Position numbers and translations under genes: made by a program. Under the pieces are notes generated by a model. It had not been told where the DNA came from. It saw nothing but the letters and a program-made list of their open reading frames with translations, and made no database searches. Source: Talpa occidentalis (lineage: Eukaryota > Chordata > Mammalia > Eulipotyphla > Talpidae). From it: 64,000 bases of DNA. The first letter of the stretch is position 1. Each line of letters starts with the position of its first letter. Of the stretch, positions 25,968 to 35,411 are shown piece after piece. The DNA is taken from the NCBI RefSeq assembly GCF_014898055.3, contig NW_023601212.1:50518329-50582328 (forward strand), read 5' to 3'.

Positions 25968-26342
25968 TTATAAGAATTTTTTATTATTTTTTAATATTTT
26001 ATTTTATATAATTCTTACATCATTTTTCATTTTTGCACAATGTATGCATTTTCATTTTGGTTATAGTCCCCATACAATTGCACCCCCCTTATTTTGACCC
26101 AAATCCTTCCTCTTCCTGGCTCCCTCCCTTAGTGTGTCTCTGGTGTATTTGTTGTTTTTGTTTGTTTGTTTGTTTTTGTTTTTTTTGTGGGACCCTCGCA
26201 GGTGTCCGGGGATCGAACTGGCGCTGCAGAGGCTGCTGGCAGCCTAGCAACCCAGTGCTCAACCGCTGCGCCACCAGGGGGGGCCCTAGTGTGTCTCTGG
26301 TCTATAGTTGCTTGTTGATTTTGATTTTTTTATAAGAATTTT
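25968..26342 (-). mobile_element. L1 3' UTR insertion split by a short SINE
   Basis: The L1 is 25981-26329, almost wholly 3' UTR and tail (the TGCACAATGTATGCATTTTC subfamily, as at 32180-32230 and 53740-53790). TTATAAGAATTTT at 25968-25980 and 26330-26342 is the TSD. A SINE at 26145-26286 interrupts it. There is no coding part. Confidence 0.88.
26130..26301 (-). mobile_element. Short head-only SINE (about 142 bp)
   Basis: On the minus strand the normal head (GGTGGCGCAGCGGTTGAGCA, box B GTTCGATCCCC) reaches GGGTCCCAC and then goes straight into an A/C-rich tail. It lacks the usual 130-bp body and the TCTTT tail. TAGTGTGTCTCTGGT flanks it at 26130-26144 and 26287-26301, so this shortened RNA was itself inserted. 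Confidence 0.9.
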
Positions 26343-26432
26343 CTTCCTCTTTAAAGGAAGCCCTTGCAGGTCAGAGCCAAGATCATCAATGAAGTTAACA
26401 GTTGCCACTGCCTGTGTGATTACAAGTTGGTC

Positions 26433-27303
26433 TTGATTGCATTTATTTTTTTTTTTATTGTTTCCAATAGTTTTTATTTTTTTTTTTTAAATATTAAATT
26501 TTATTTTTATATTCCCCCATACAATTGCAAACGCCCCATTCTGACCCCAATCCTTCCCCTCCCGCCCCCCACCCCCAAAAAGTGTCTCTGGTTCATAGTT
26601 TTTTGTTGATTTTGATTTTCACTTTCTTATATTCATTTTCCTGGTCCCTTATTTAAGTTTTCTAGATTCCTGCTATGAGTGAGACCATCCGGTATTTTTC
26701 TTTTTCTTTTTGGCTTATTTCGCTGAGCATGATCCCTTCCAGTGCCATCCATGTTGCTGCAAATTGCATGTGTTTATCTTTTTTGAATGCTGAGTAATAT
26801 TCCATGGTATATATGTACCACATCTTCTTGATCCAGTCATCTATTTTTGGGCATTTGGGTTGTTTCCAAAGCTTAGCTATTGTAAACAGTGCTGCTATAA
26901 ACATAGGAGTGCAGGTGCTCTTTGGAATTGATGTTTCTGTGTCCTTTGGGTAAATACCTAGGAGTGGAATTGCTGGATCATATGGAAGCCCTATGTTTAG
27001 TAGGTCCAGAAATCTCCACACAGCTCTCCATAGTGGTTGGACCAGTTTGCACTCCCACCAACAGTGCACAAGAGTTCCTTTTTCTCCACATCCTCGCCAA
27101 CATTTGTTGTTGCTAGTTTTTTTAATATGTGCCATTCTCACTGGTGTGAGATGGTATCTCATGGTAGTTTTGATTTGCATTTCCCTGATTACAAGTGATG
27201 TTGAACATTTTTTCATATGTCTGTTGGCCATTTGCATTTCCTCTTCAGAGAAGTTTCTTTTTAGCTCTTCTGCCCATTTTTTGACTGGTTGATTGCATTT
27301 ATT
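26433..27303 (-). mobile_element. Young L1 with two A-tails
   Basis: The L1 is 26448-27288. It encodes an unbroken 191-codon C-terminal ORF2 piece (26662-27237) ending [23 protein letters not shown] at 26433-26447 and 27289-27303 is the TSD. Between the first poly(A) and the TSD lie about 20 extra bases (ATAAAAACTATTGGAAACAA on the minus strand) and a second A-run, which looks like a short 3' transduction. The lack of stops suggests recent insertion. Confidence 0.93.
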
Positions 27304-28193
27304 AATGGAAACATCTCATAAAGGGAACTTACTAAGAGACTTGTAGAAACAATTCTCAAAATGAATTCTATTGTAAGAAACATGAGTGGCAGTAGTTTTC
27401 AAAACTATCTTTAGAAATGAAGTGACTCCTTCCACTGATATCCCTTTTCTTGAGACATTTACAAAAGCCTAAGAAATAATATACTTTCAGAACATCCACA
27501 TGACACAAAGATTTGAGGCACACAAGCCAAACAACAAGCTGTTAATGATTTGTCTAGAAGCAAATGCTGATTCAGTCATCAGCATACTAGAAGTATTATT
27601 GCTTATAACACACACAAGATTAAGTTAGCAAAATTCACTCCAAATATGGTGATTAGTGATTCTCTATATGTCAGCAAACTTTTTCAAGTTCTTTCTTATG
27701 AAAAAGAAAAAGTCTAGGCTATAGCAAATTTCTAATCTACAATATTTCACTGGCAGCTATTTTATGTGAAATAAGCCATAAAATTGTATTTAAACTGGAC
27801 CATTATTTTTTCAGTTCTTATGCTTACAATTAAATCCAAGCTAGAGAAGAGTTTGGGCTAAAGATTTGGCAGGGTAGTGAAGATCGGTTTATGGCTTTTA
27901 TTCAGGGAGCTGAGGCTTCCAACCCATCCAGGCACTCACAGACCCTGCACTGCATTCGCTCATGCACTAACAATTCACAGCACCATGCATTTTTCCAATG
28001 TTCTTTTCTCTCTTTGGCAGGAGTAGTATTCCCACAACATCTTGTTTTCTCTGGAGGTATTCTAACTTTAACTCTTGTCTGCCCTCCACCATGACATAAT
28101 TTGAAAGTATCCTCCCTGACATAGAATAAGGAGAGAAAACTAACAAGACAAGAGGATGCAACAACTTCCACGCATCTGCTACCATTGCACAGT
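27304..28193. other. No recognised feature
   Basis: Non-coding by eye. Small overlapping frames on both strands at 27890-28170 have no recognised homolog. Confidence 0.4.
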
Positions 28194-28538
28194 GAAAAAG
28201 ATCACACGGGCCTCCCCAGTGGCGCAGCGGTTGAGCACTGGGTTGCGAAGCTGCCCGCGGCCTCTGCGGCGCCGGTTCGATCCCCGGCTGCTCCCCGGCC
28301 ACCTGAGGAGGGTCCCACATGGCGCGCAGACCTCTCCTGCCGCCCGCTGCTCCCCTCAGCAGTGTACTTCGGTCCTTCTGCCTGCTCTGCTCCCCGCTCT
28401 GGCTCTGGTGAATTCTCTCACCCTCCCGCGCTTCTGACTGTACCCAGTGCATGTATAAACAAAACAAACAAACAAACCAGCAAACAAATAAATAAAGCAT
28501 GCCTCTATAAAAAAAAAAAAAAAAGAAAAAGATCACAC
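28194..28538 (+). mobile_element. Young type A SINE with extra 3' sequence
   Basis: The SINE is 28208-28524, GC-rich and little diverged (GTTCGATCCCCGGC box B). After ACAAACAAATAAATAAA it carries GCATGCCTCTATA and then the A-run. The SINE at 63085-63389 has the same addition. GAAAAAGATCACAC at 28194-28207 and 28525-28538 is the TSD. The 93 to 194-codon frames across it are translations of SINE sequence. Confidence 0.95.
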
Positions 28539-28719
28539 ATTTTCTTACCACAGGAGCACAAAACTTGCATCAGGAGCAAGAGCTGTTACCACCATAAAGT
28601 CTCCAACAAGTTAATCCCTCACCTGTTGGATTTTCAACAATTACTGGAGATATCTGCTTTCACTTTAGGCGTTTCTAAGATTTTCAGTGACATAAAGCCT
28701 TACAATATTAAGATCATAG

Positions 28720-28948
28720 GGCCTCCATGGTGGAGCAGCCAGTTGAGTGCAGCACTGTGAGGATGCCCTCAGCGGTGTGAAGATGCCCTCAGCAGACCTC
28801 TCCTGACTCACCTGCTGCTCCCCTCAGCGGTGCTTTCAGTCCATCTGCCTGTTCTGCTCCCCACTCTGTCTCTGGCAAATCCACTCACCCTCCTGCGACT
28901 CTAGCCTGTACCCCAGCTCTTATATAAATAAATAAATCTTTTTAAAAA
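28720..28948 (+). mobile_element. Rearranged SINE copy
   Basis: The head GGGCCTCCATGGTGGAGCAG is followed by GATGCCCTCAGC twice (about 28752-28790) in place of the box B region. The normal body and the tail AAATAAATAAATCTTTTT come next. Box B is missing, so it cannot be a source copy. The TSD is weak. Confidence 0.8.
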
Positions 28949-29984
28949 ATTAGCATCATAAACATAAGCTTGCTAATTACTAAAATGTCCTACTACATGG
29001 TTCTTTCATTCCCCTACACACTGGTGACCACAAGCACACAGCCAAATTCATAAGACAAAAGCAGCCTAAGTATAACTTCTACTAATGTAAATGTCATCCA
29101 TCTTTTCCCCATTTTTAATAAACAAAAGCAAAAGGAGACACAGTGCGGCTTGTTAAAGATCTTCTACCTCCCAAAGCAAGACAACAGGAACCTGGAAAAT
29201 CAATTACATTGCTCTCTAGGTCCCTGACTTGATTCCTTTTAAAATGACTTTAAATCTTGTGGTGACTGAAAAGAAATATGGTAGAAGGACACCACATAAA
29301 TGCTTTCCTCCAAGGAAAAGGTTGAGAGGGCCAGAAAGAGGTATCAGGAAGAACTTAACCGTTTCTTCACAAAATTAAGATAAAACCCAACTCTAATGCC
29401 TAACTTAGAAGGTATTTCTGAAACCACAAAGACACTAAGTTGACAAGATAACCAACTGCTAGGTAGTGACTGTGGGTAAGCTGGGGGCTGAGAGAGGTAA
29501 GGGAGGAAGACCAGCTACACACAGAAGGCAAAGTGTCATGATTTCCTGCAGTTTCAGTTCAGTTTGCTTTGTTTTCTCCTGCCCCATTCTTCACTGAGTC
29601 ACTACATCTCTGAAAGTCTCCTCAAAATGGATTTCTCCCCCATGTATAATTATAGCAACTGTTACAAAATATGCCAGCGTTCCTCTTTTGCTTCCCCCCC
29701 TTTCCGGGGAGGAAAGAAAGCCACACAACCTGGGAACAATGACATTGTCCTTTATGCATCTGATGAAACCATCCGACTGCAACAGCACGAAGTTCAGATG
29801 AAGCTGGGGGCGACACCGCTTTGTATACACCAGCCAGCACTACCAGAAGGGAAATTTTGCTTTAGGGGCCGGGAATCCCCAGGGAAATCTCCAGAAGAGC
29901 GGGATATCCCCCGGCAAACTCCTTAGAAGGGCACTAAGGACAGGAGGGCAAGGTGTTTCAGAACAGGGGGCAGAACAGATGTCT
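28949..29984. other. Intron next to the promoter, no repeats recognised
   Basis: GC content rises towards the island. A 120-codon plus frame (29564-29926) and minus frames overlap. None carries splice or homology support. Confidence 0.45.
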
Positions 29985-30320
29985 GGGCCGGTGCAGTGCA
30001 GGAAACGGAGCCGCCCCCCCATTCGCGGCCTGCACCTGCTTCTCCCGGAGCCCTAGCGTCGCCTTCCAAAGCATCCCCGGTCCGGCGTCTCCAAAGCAGT
30101 CCTGGTAGCCAGCCCACCTGCACCAGCTGCGCTCCAGCACCGACCGTGACTGAAGGCGGCGCGGTGCGCCCTGGAGAGCCCGGCCCCTGCAGCAGAGAGC
30201 TGGGCTGAGAGACCCGGGACGCGGGGAGGCCACCGTTCGTGCGCCCCCTTGGGCTACAAGGTCGGGCGGCCAACCTGGCCCAGGGTCCGCGCGCTCAGCA
30301 GCGCCGGCGGGCGGGCGTAC

Positions 30321-30375
30321 CTCGGATGTAGGCGCACTTGCCCTCGTCCAGCTGGCTGGAGGCCGAGCCGCCCAT
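30321..30375 (-). CDS. NIBAN1: NIBAN1 (FAM129A) coding exon 1, partial gene
   Basis: Reading the minus strand from ATG at 30375-30373 gives MGGSASSQLDEGKCAYIR plus one base, then CCGAG|GTACGC, a canonical splice donor at 30320-30319. Length is 55 nt, phase 1. This matches, from memory, the start of mammalian NIBAN1, a cytosolic and membrane-linked stress-response protein with a PH-like domain, reported to influence translation signalling and cell survival. Gly2 with Ser6 fits the N-myristoylation pattern MGxxxS. The start has G at -3 and G at +4, and no upstream ATG occurs on this strand for about 180 bases. Exon 2 is not in the window, so intron 1 exceeds 30 kb. The frames covering this region on both strands are shadows. 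Confidence 0.87.
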
Positions 30376-30636
30376 GGCGCGGGAAGGCGTATGCTGGGCC
30401 CGGCGGCACACAAAGGGGCTGACAGTTCTGTGGGCGCCCGCCGCTTGCTCCTGAAGTTGTGACCGAGATCGCTATAAAAGTGCAAACTTCCTCCGAGAGG
30501 CGCCGCCTTCTGGGGCGCCTCCTCCGGCCGGCGCCCTCAGAGAACCTTGATCCAGTCATCTGTTGGGCCGCCTCAGGCAGTCTCCCTAAGCTAATGCTAG
30601 TATGCAAGGACTTCCAATCCTTCTCTTCCCCCACTT
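30376..30636 (-). promoter_or_regulatory. NIBAN1: NIBAN1 5' UTR and core promoter region
   Basis: About 260 bases separate the start codon from the L1 composite that begins at about 30637. The proximal 165 bases are GC-rich; beyond 30545 composition falls. On the minus strand CTTTTATAGC (30480-30471) could act as a weak TATA element about 100 bases before the ATG, but the transcription start cannot be fixed from sequence alone. Confidence 0.6.
30473..30480 (+). promoter_or_regulatory. Consensus TATA box on the opposite strand
   Basis: TATAAAAG lies on the plus strand inside the CpG island, directed away from NIBAN1. It could drive divergent transcription to the right, or be chance. Confidence 0.35.
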
Positions 30637-32086
30637 CTTTTTTGTTTTTTTAATATTGACATCTTTACAGACACATCGCCCAAAGCAGTGATAGTGAAGG
30701 CAAAGATCAACAGCTGGGACTACATCAAATTAAAGAGCTTCTGCACAGCAAAAGAGACAATAACAAAAACAAAGAGAAACCCCACCGACTGGGAGAACAT
30801 TTTTGCACACAACACTAATGATAAAGGACTGATCACAAAATTTGCAAAGAGCTGATGAGACTCAACAAAAACAAAGAAAATAATCCAGTAAAAAAATGGG
30901 CAGAAGAGCTGGAAAGTAACTTCTCCAGAGAGGAAATGCAAATGGCTAACGGGCATATGAAAAAATGTTCAACATCACTTGCAATCAGGGAAATGCAAAT
31001 CAAAACTACCATGAGATACCATCTCACACCAGTGAGAACAGCACATACTAAAAAACTAGCAACAACAAATGTTGGGGAGGATGTGGAGAAAAAGGAACTC
31101 TCCTGCACTGCTGGTGGGAGTGCAAACTGGTCCAACTGTAACAGGGTGGTCACAACCACCATGGAGAGCTGTGTGAAGATTTCTGGACCTACTAAACATA
31201 GAGCTTCCATATGATCCAGCAATTCCACTCCTAGGTATTTACCCAAAGGCCACAGAAACATTAATTCCAAAGGGCACCTGCACCCCTATGTTTATAGCAG
31301 CACTATTTACAATAGCTAAGCTTTGGAAACAACCCAAATGCTCAAAAATAGATGACTGGATCAAGAAGATGTGGTACATATATACCATGGAATATTACTC
31401 AGCATTCAAAAAAGATAAACACATGCAATTTGCAGCAACATGGATGGAGCGGGAAGGGATCATGCTCAGCGAAATAAGTCAGAAAGAAAAAGAAAAATAC
31501 TGGATGGTCTCACTCATAGCAGGAATTTAGAAAACCTAAATAAGGGACCAGGAAAAAGACTAATTAATACAAAGTAAAAATCAAAATCAGGGCCTCCCCG
31601 GTGGCGCAGCGGTTGAGCGCTGGGTTGCGAAGCTGCCCGCGGCCTCTGCAGCGCCGGTTGAATCCCCGGCTGCTCCCCGGCCACCGGAGGAGGGTCCCAC
31701 ATGGCGCGCAGACCTCTTCTGCCGCCCGCTGCTCCCCTCAGCAGTGTACTTCAGTCCTTCTGCCTGCTCTGCTCCCTGCTCTGGCTCTGGTGAATTCTCT
31801 CATCCTCCTCGCTTCTGACTGTACCCACTGCTTGTATGTACAAATAAATAAATAAATCTTTAAAAAAAAAAAAAAAAAAAAAAATCAAAATCAACAAGCA
31901 ACTATAAAATGGGGTGGGGGGAGGAAAGGGGAGAGGATGGACTAAGGTCAAAATAAGGGGGGGTGCAATTGTATGGGAAATATAACCAAAATGATAATGC
32001 ATACATTGTGCAAAAATGAAAAATGATGTAAGAATTATATAAAATAAAATATTAATTTAAAAATTATTTTATATAATTCTTACATC
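30622..32086 (+). mobile_element. L1, left arm of an inverted pair
   Basis: Sequence from about 30650 carries the ORF2 C-terminal region ([15 protein letters not shown] segment onwards) with several frame breaks, then the 3' UTR, split by a SINE at 31590-31879, ending in the TGTGCAAAAATGAAAAATGA tail. TCTCTTCCCCCACTT at 30622-30636 matches 32750-32764 (14 of 15) beyond the opposite arm. It shares the unusual GACTAATTAATACAAAGT segment with that arm. Confidence 0.85.
31576..31893 (+). mobile_element. Young type A SINE inside the L1 3' UTR
   Basis: The SINE is 31590-31879: head GGTGGCGCAGCGGTTGAGCG, tail AAATAAATAAATCTTT and a long A-run. AAAAATCAAAATCA flanks it at 31576-31589 and about 31880-31893. 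Box B is altered (GGTTGAATCCC). Confidence 0.95.
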
Positions 32087-32178
32087 AAAATAAAATATTA
32101 ATTTAAAAATTATTTTATATAATTCTTACATCAAAATAAAATATTAATTTAAAAATTATTTTATATAATTCTTACATC
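32041..32178. repeat. 46-bp unit repeated three times at the L1-L1 junction
   Basis: Three exact copies at 32041-32086, 32087-32132 and 32133-32178. Each begins AAAATAAAATATTAATTT and ends ATATAATTCTTACATC. The first copy with its left flank (GATGTAAGAATTATAT from 32025) is an imperfect palindrome, because the two L1 tails meet here in opposite directions. Confidence 0.95.
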
Positions 32179-32764
32179 ATTTTTCATTTTTGCACAATGT
32201 ATGCATTTTCATTTTGGTTGTATTCCCCATGCAATTGCACCCCTCCCCCTTATTTTGGCCCTAATCCTTCCTCTCCCTGTCTCTCCTCTCCCATTCCCTT
32301 CTCCCCCACCCCCAGTGTGTCTCTGGTCCACAGTTACTTGTTGATTTTGATTTTTACTTTGTATTAATTAGTCTTCTTCCTGGTCCCTTATTTAGGTTTT
32401 CTAAATTCCTGCTATGAGTGAGACCATCCAGTATTTTTCTTTTTCTTTCTGACTTATTTCGCTGAGCATGATCCCTTCCAGCGCCATCCATGTTGCTGCA
32501 AACTGCATGTGTTTATCTTTTTTGAATGCTGAGTGATATTCCATGGTGTATATGTACCACATCTTCTTGATCCAGTCATCTATTTTTGGGCATTTGGGTT
32601 GTTTCCAAAGCTTAGCTATTGTAAATGTGCTGCTATAAACATAGGGGTGCAGGTGCCCTTTGGAATTAATGTTTCTGTGTCTTTTGGGTAAATACCTAGA
32701 GTGGAATTGCTGGATCATATGGAAGCTCTATCTTTAGTAGGTCAAGAAATCTCTTCCCCGACTT
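32087..32764 (-). mobile_element. L1, right arm of an inverted pair
   Basis: The minus strand carries the 3' UTR and about 100 codons of the ORF2 end (32401-32718, ending MVSLIAGI). It is cut at GTCAAGAAATCTC and joined with a short overlap to TCTCTTCCCCGACTT (32750-32764), the partner of the left TSD. Its TAATTAATACAAAGTAAAAA segment matches the left arm. Confidence 0.85.
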
Positions 32765-32966
32765 TTGCTTCTCATTTTCACCCGTTTAGGGCAGCTGAGA
32801 AGTACCTTGGGGGAAGTGGAAGGTTTCCCTGGTGACTGGAAACCTTTCTGAGCTAGGACATTCCCCATTCACATCCCATGCTCTGGAGTTCAGAGTCCCT
32901 TCACTTTGCAGGCCCGCAGGTCCAAGAAGGAAGAGTTCTCTAGAACTCTTGTTAGAAATGAAAAAC
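32765..32966. other. Original upstream flank of the NIBAN1 promoter
   Basis: If the L1 composite is a single insertion, this sequence adjoined 30621 before it. No motif was recognised with confidence. Confidence 0.4.
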
Positions 32967-33219
32967 GGGGCCTCCCCGGTGGCACAGTGGGTTGAGCCGG
33001 AGCGCTGTGAAGCTGTCTGCAACCTCCGCAGCACGGGTTTGAATTCCAGCCGGCCAGGCGTGGCAGACCTCTCCTGTCTCGCCCACTGCTCCCCTCAGCA
33101 GTGTTTTCAGTCATCTGCCTGTTCTGTTCCCCACTCTCTCTCTGGTGAATTATCTCACTCTCCCGTGCCTCTGGCCTGTACTCCAGTTCTTATATAAAAT
33201 AAATAAATGTTAAAAAAGA
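32967..33219 (+). mobile_element. tRNA-headed SINE
   Basis: The head GGTGGCACAGTGGGTTGAGC, a shortened region after box B and the tail TATATAAAATAAATAAATGT are visible. TGT replaces TCTTT at the terminator. The TSD is poor (GAAATGAAAAAC on the left, AAAGAAAAATGG on the right). Confidence 0.88.
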
Positions 33220-33237
33220 AAAATGGAAATTCCTGTA

Positions 33238-33262
33238 CACACAAACACACACACACACACAC
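33238..33262. repeat. (CA)n microsatellite
   Basis: CA dinucleotides with one interruption (ACAAAC), seen directly. Confidence 0.9.
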
Positions 33263-33776
33263 TGAACCCCAGTTAGAAATGCTGGAATTGCGACCCTGCC
33301 ATCTGTGTTTGCCCCAACCCTCCAGATCATTCCCATGCTTGCTGACATTTGAAAACCAATGGTAAATTGTACTTTCATGAGCCAAAAAGTTGGGCCATGA
33401 TGGGAGTGGTAACAAAGGGGAAAAAAGAGAGAAATCGAAAAACTAGAGAAACCCTGGGCCTAAGTCCTACAATCTGCTTCCGACTCTGAAACTTCTTAAG
33501 ATTTGATCAGAGTCTATTCTTGCACGTTTAGTGTCAGTTCCTCTCCTTGACAAATCAGAAATAGTTCATTATAAAGGGCATTGATTCTTTTTGCACAACC
33601 ACCATTTTGCCTGGCAGCCTCTTCCAATAAACACTTAGGCAGAAACGTCACCACACATTTGTTCCTATTTTGAGTGTTTTGTGTTTTAGTGACTCCTATT
33701 GACTTAACCTGGAAGGTCAAGTGGACTATACACATAGGAAGCAGGTCTGAGAAGGATCTTAAAGCTTTTCCCTTCA
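33263..33776. other. No recognised feature
   Basis: I see no gene or repeat. An 87-codon minus frame (33514-33777) has no recognised homolog. Confidence 0.4.
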
Positions 33777-33790
33777 AAATTAATTAACTA

Positions 33791-34057
33791 GGGCCTCCCT
33801 GGTGGCGCAAGGGTTAAGACACAACTTATGAAGCTATCCACAGCCACTGCAGCACAAGCTTGATCCCCAGCCAGGGAGCTACCCACATGATTCAGCAGAC
33901 CTTTCCTGATTCGCCCATGGCTCCTCTCAGCAGTGTGTTTCAGTCAGTCTGCCTCTTCTGTTCCCCGCTCTGTCTCTGGTGAATCCTCTCACCCCTCACA
34001 CCTCTGGCCTGTACCCCAGCTCTTGTATGCATATATAAATAAATCTTTAAAAAAATT
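33791..34057 (+). mobile_element. SINE type B
   Basis: The head GGTGGCGCAAGGGTTAAGAC, damaged box B (CTTGATCCCC) and tail GCATATATAAATAAATCTTT are visible. A short TTAACTA flanks both sides. Confidence 0.9.
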
Positions 34058-34079
34058 TCATTAACTAGTTTTCTATGGC

Positions 34080-34355
34080 AAAGAATTGTCACACATCACA
34101 CCCCATCACTCACACTCTATATCCCCATCCATCAGTAAATGTCCTCAACTCTTACTTTCAAAGTATATCCAGTGGCTAGCCATTTCTCATGCCCTTCACT
34201 GCATTCACCCCCCATCATTTCTCATCTGGATCCTTTGCTGGGTTCCCACCTTCAAAGAGAAAGCTAAAGTCCACCATCCACATGAAGACTGACTTTCTCC
34301 TCTACTATCACCCTCCCACTTGCTCTCTGTTCCAGCCTGCAACACGATTTACAAG
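34080..34355 (+). mobile_element. L2-like remnant
   Basis: CAAAGTATATCCAGTGGCTA, CATTTCTCATGCCCTTCACT and CTCATCTGGATCCTTTGCTG follow the order of an L2 segment that precedes the part seen at 35412-35970, so both may be one L2 split by later insertions. Confidence 0.55.
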
Positions 34356-34357
34356 AA

Positions 34358-34361
<4 letters not shown>

Positions 34362-34393
<32 letters not shown>
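34362..34393. repeat. (AT)n microsatellite
   Basis: An uninterrupted AT run of roughly 30 bp, seen directly. Confidence 0.93.
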
Positions 34394-34395
<2 letters not shown>

Positions 34396-34539
34396 CAAAT
34401 GACCAAAATATATATATTTCTCATACCTATTTTGTTCCTGGCTCACAGCTCCCCAAAGCCTTGCAATTTTCTAAGTGTTCTGAGTGATAAAGGTATATCT
34501 TGTTATAAATACCAAATGTAAAGTTTGGGAAACACCTGA

Positions 34540-35090
34540 GAATGGGGTGGTTTCTAGAGGAAATAACCCTGTGATTACAGGGTTGGAACTTCCAATCCCA
34601 CCCCCAGGCCTCTGGGGAGGGGAGAGTAGCTGGAGATAGAGTTCATTTGCCAATGGCCAATGAATTCATCCATTTTGTAGTAAAACCTCCAGAAAAACTC
34701 AAGAGGGAGGGTTTTGGAGAGCATCTGGATCAGTAAAATATGTGGAGATTTGGGGAGAATGTTGGAGAGTGCATGTAAGCGCCACACCTTTCCCGCATAT
34801 CTTGCCCTGTGCATCTCTGCCATCTGGCTGTTCCTGAGTTATACCCTTTGTAGTAATAAATGGATGATCTAGTGAGTAAATGGGTTTCCTGAGTTCTGTG
34901 CTTGTATTCTACCAAATTAATGGAATCTGAGGAGGGTATTCTGGGAATCTCTGATTTATAGCCAGCCTGTCAGAAGCAGAGATAATAATCAGGGTTTGCA
35001 AAGGGTACCTGAGTCTAGAAGATTGTGAGAATCTCTGATTTATAGCCAGTTTTTGTGAGAAGCTAATGTGGTATCCTGCATTTTAAATAT
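34540..35090 (+). mobile_element. Ancient LTR-like element
   Basis: TAGTAATAAATGGATGATCT (poly(A) signal), CTGAGTTCTGTGC and two copies of GAATCTCTGATTTATAGCCA (34952, 35030) recall old mammalian LTRs. No ends or TSD are visible. Confidence 0.45.
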
Positions 35091-35137
35091 GGTTGAAGTG
35101 GAAGGCAGTCTTGGAAGACTACGACTCTTACCCATGT

Positions 35138-35411
35138 AATCTGACATTTCTCTTTTTTACAAAATTTACTTTTTATTATTTATGCATACAAGAACTAGGG
35201 TGTAGCCCAGAGGTGGGGGGAGGGGCTAGAGGATTCACCAGGGACAGAGTTGGAGGGGAGCAGCAGTCAAGACAGGAAAGGTCTCCTATGGCATGTGGGT
35301 TAGCTCCCTGGCCAGCAATTGCATTCATGTATCAGTGGCTGGCAATAGCTTGATAGTGCTGAGACTTTAACCCTTGCACCACCAGGGAGGCTCCTGGAAT
35401 CTGACATTTCT
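35138..35411 (-). mobile_element. SINE type B
   Basis: The SINE is 35152-35397, with AATCTGACATTTCT at 35138-35151 and 35398-35411 as TSD. Box B and part of the body are degraded and a segment is missing near 35255, so it is an old, short copy. Confidence 0.9.

Larger units (their letters stand above)
29985..30540. promoter_or_regulatory. NIBAN1: CpG island over NIBAN1 exon 1
   Basis: The sequence changes abruptly from AT-rich to strongly GC-rich with many CG dinucleotides (for example GCGGCGCGGTGCGCCC at about 30156, GCGCCGGCGGGCGGGCG at 30301, GGCGCCGCC at 30499). It spans the start of intron 1, exon 1 and the upstream region. Islands of this kind mark mammalian promoters, so transcription of the minus-strand gene probably begins here. 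Exact CpG counts were not computed. Confidence 0.85.

Noticed and set aside
26922..27292. Long frames such as [18 protein letters not shown] and relatives
   Set aside because: They recur opposite every young L1 (also 3533, 5760, 30833, 40843) and are antisense shadows of ORF2.
28156..28760. Frames of 90 to 194 codons rich in Arg, Pro and Ser
   Set aside because: They are translations of GC-rich SINE bodies, and recur at each SINE in all frames.
29564..29926. 120-codon plus frame near the CpG island
   Set aside because: There is no splice or homology support, and it is overlapped by frames on the other strand.
29923..30634. Minus frames of 116 to 175 codons over the island
   Set aside because: They are in other frames than the NIBAN1 exon. 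At least two begin at non-ATG codons, and GC-rich DNA lacks stops by chance.
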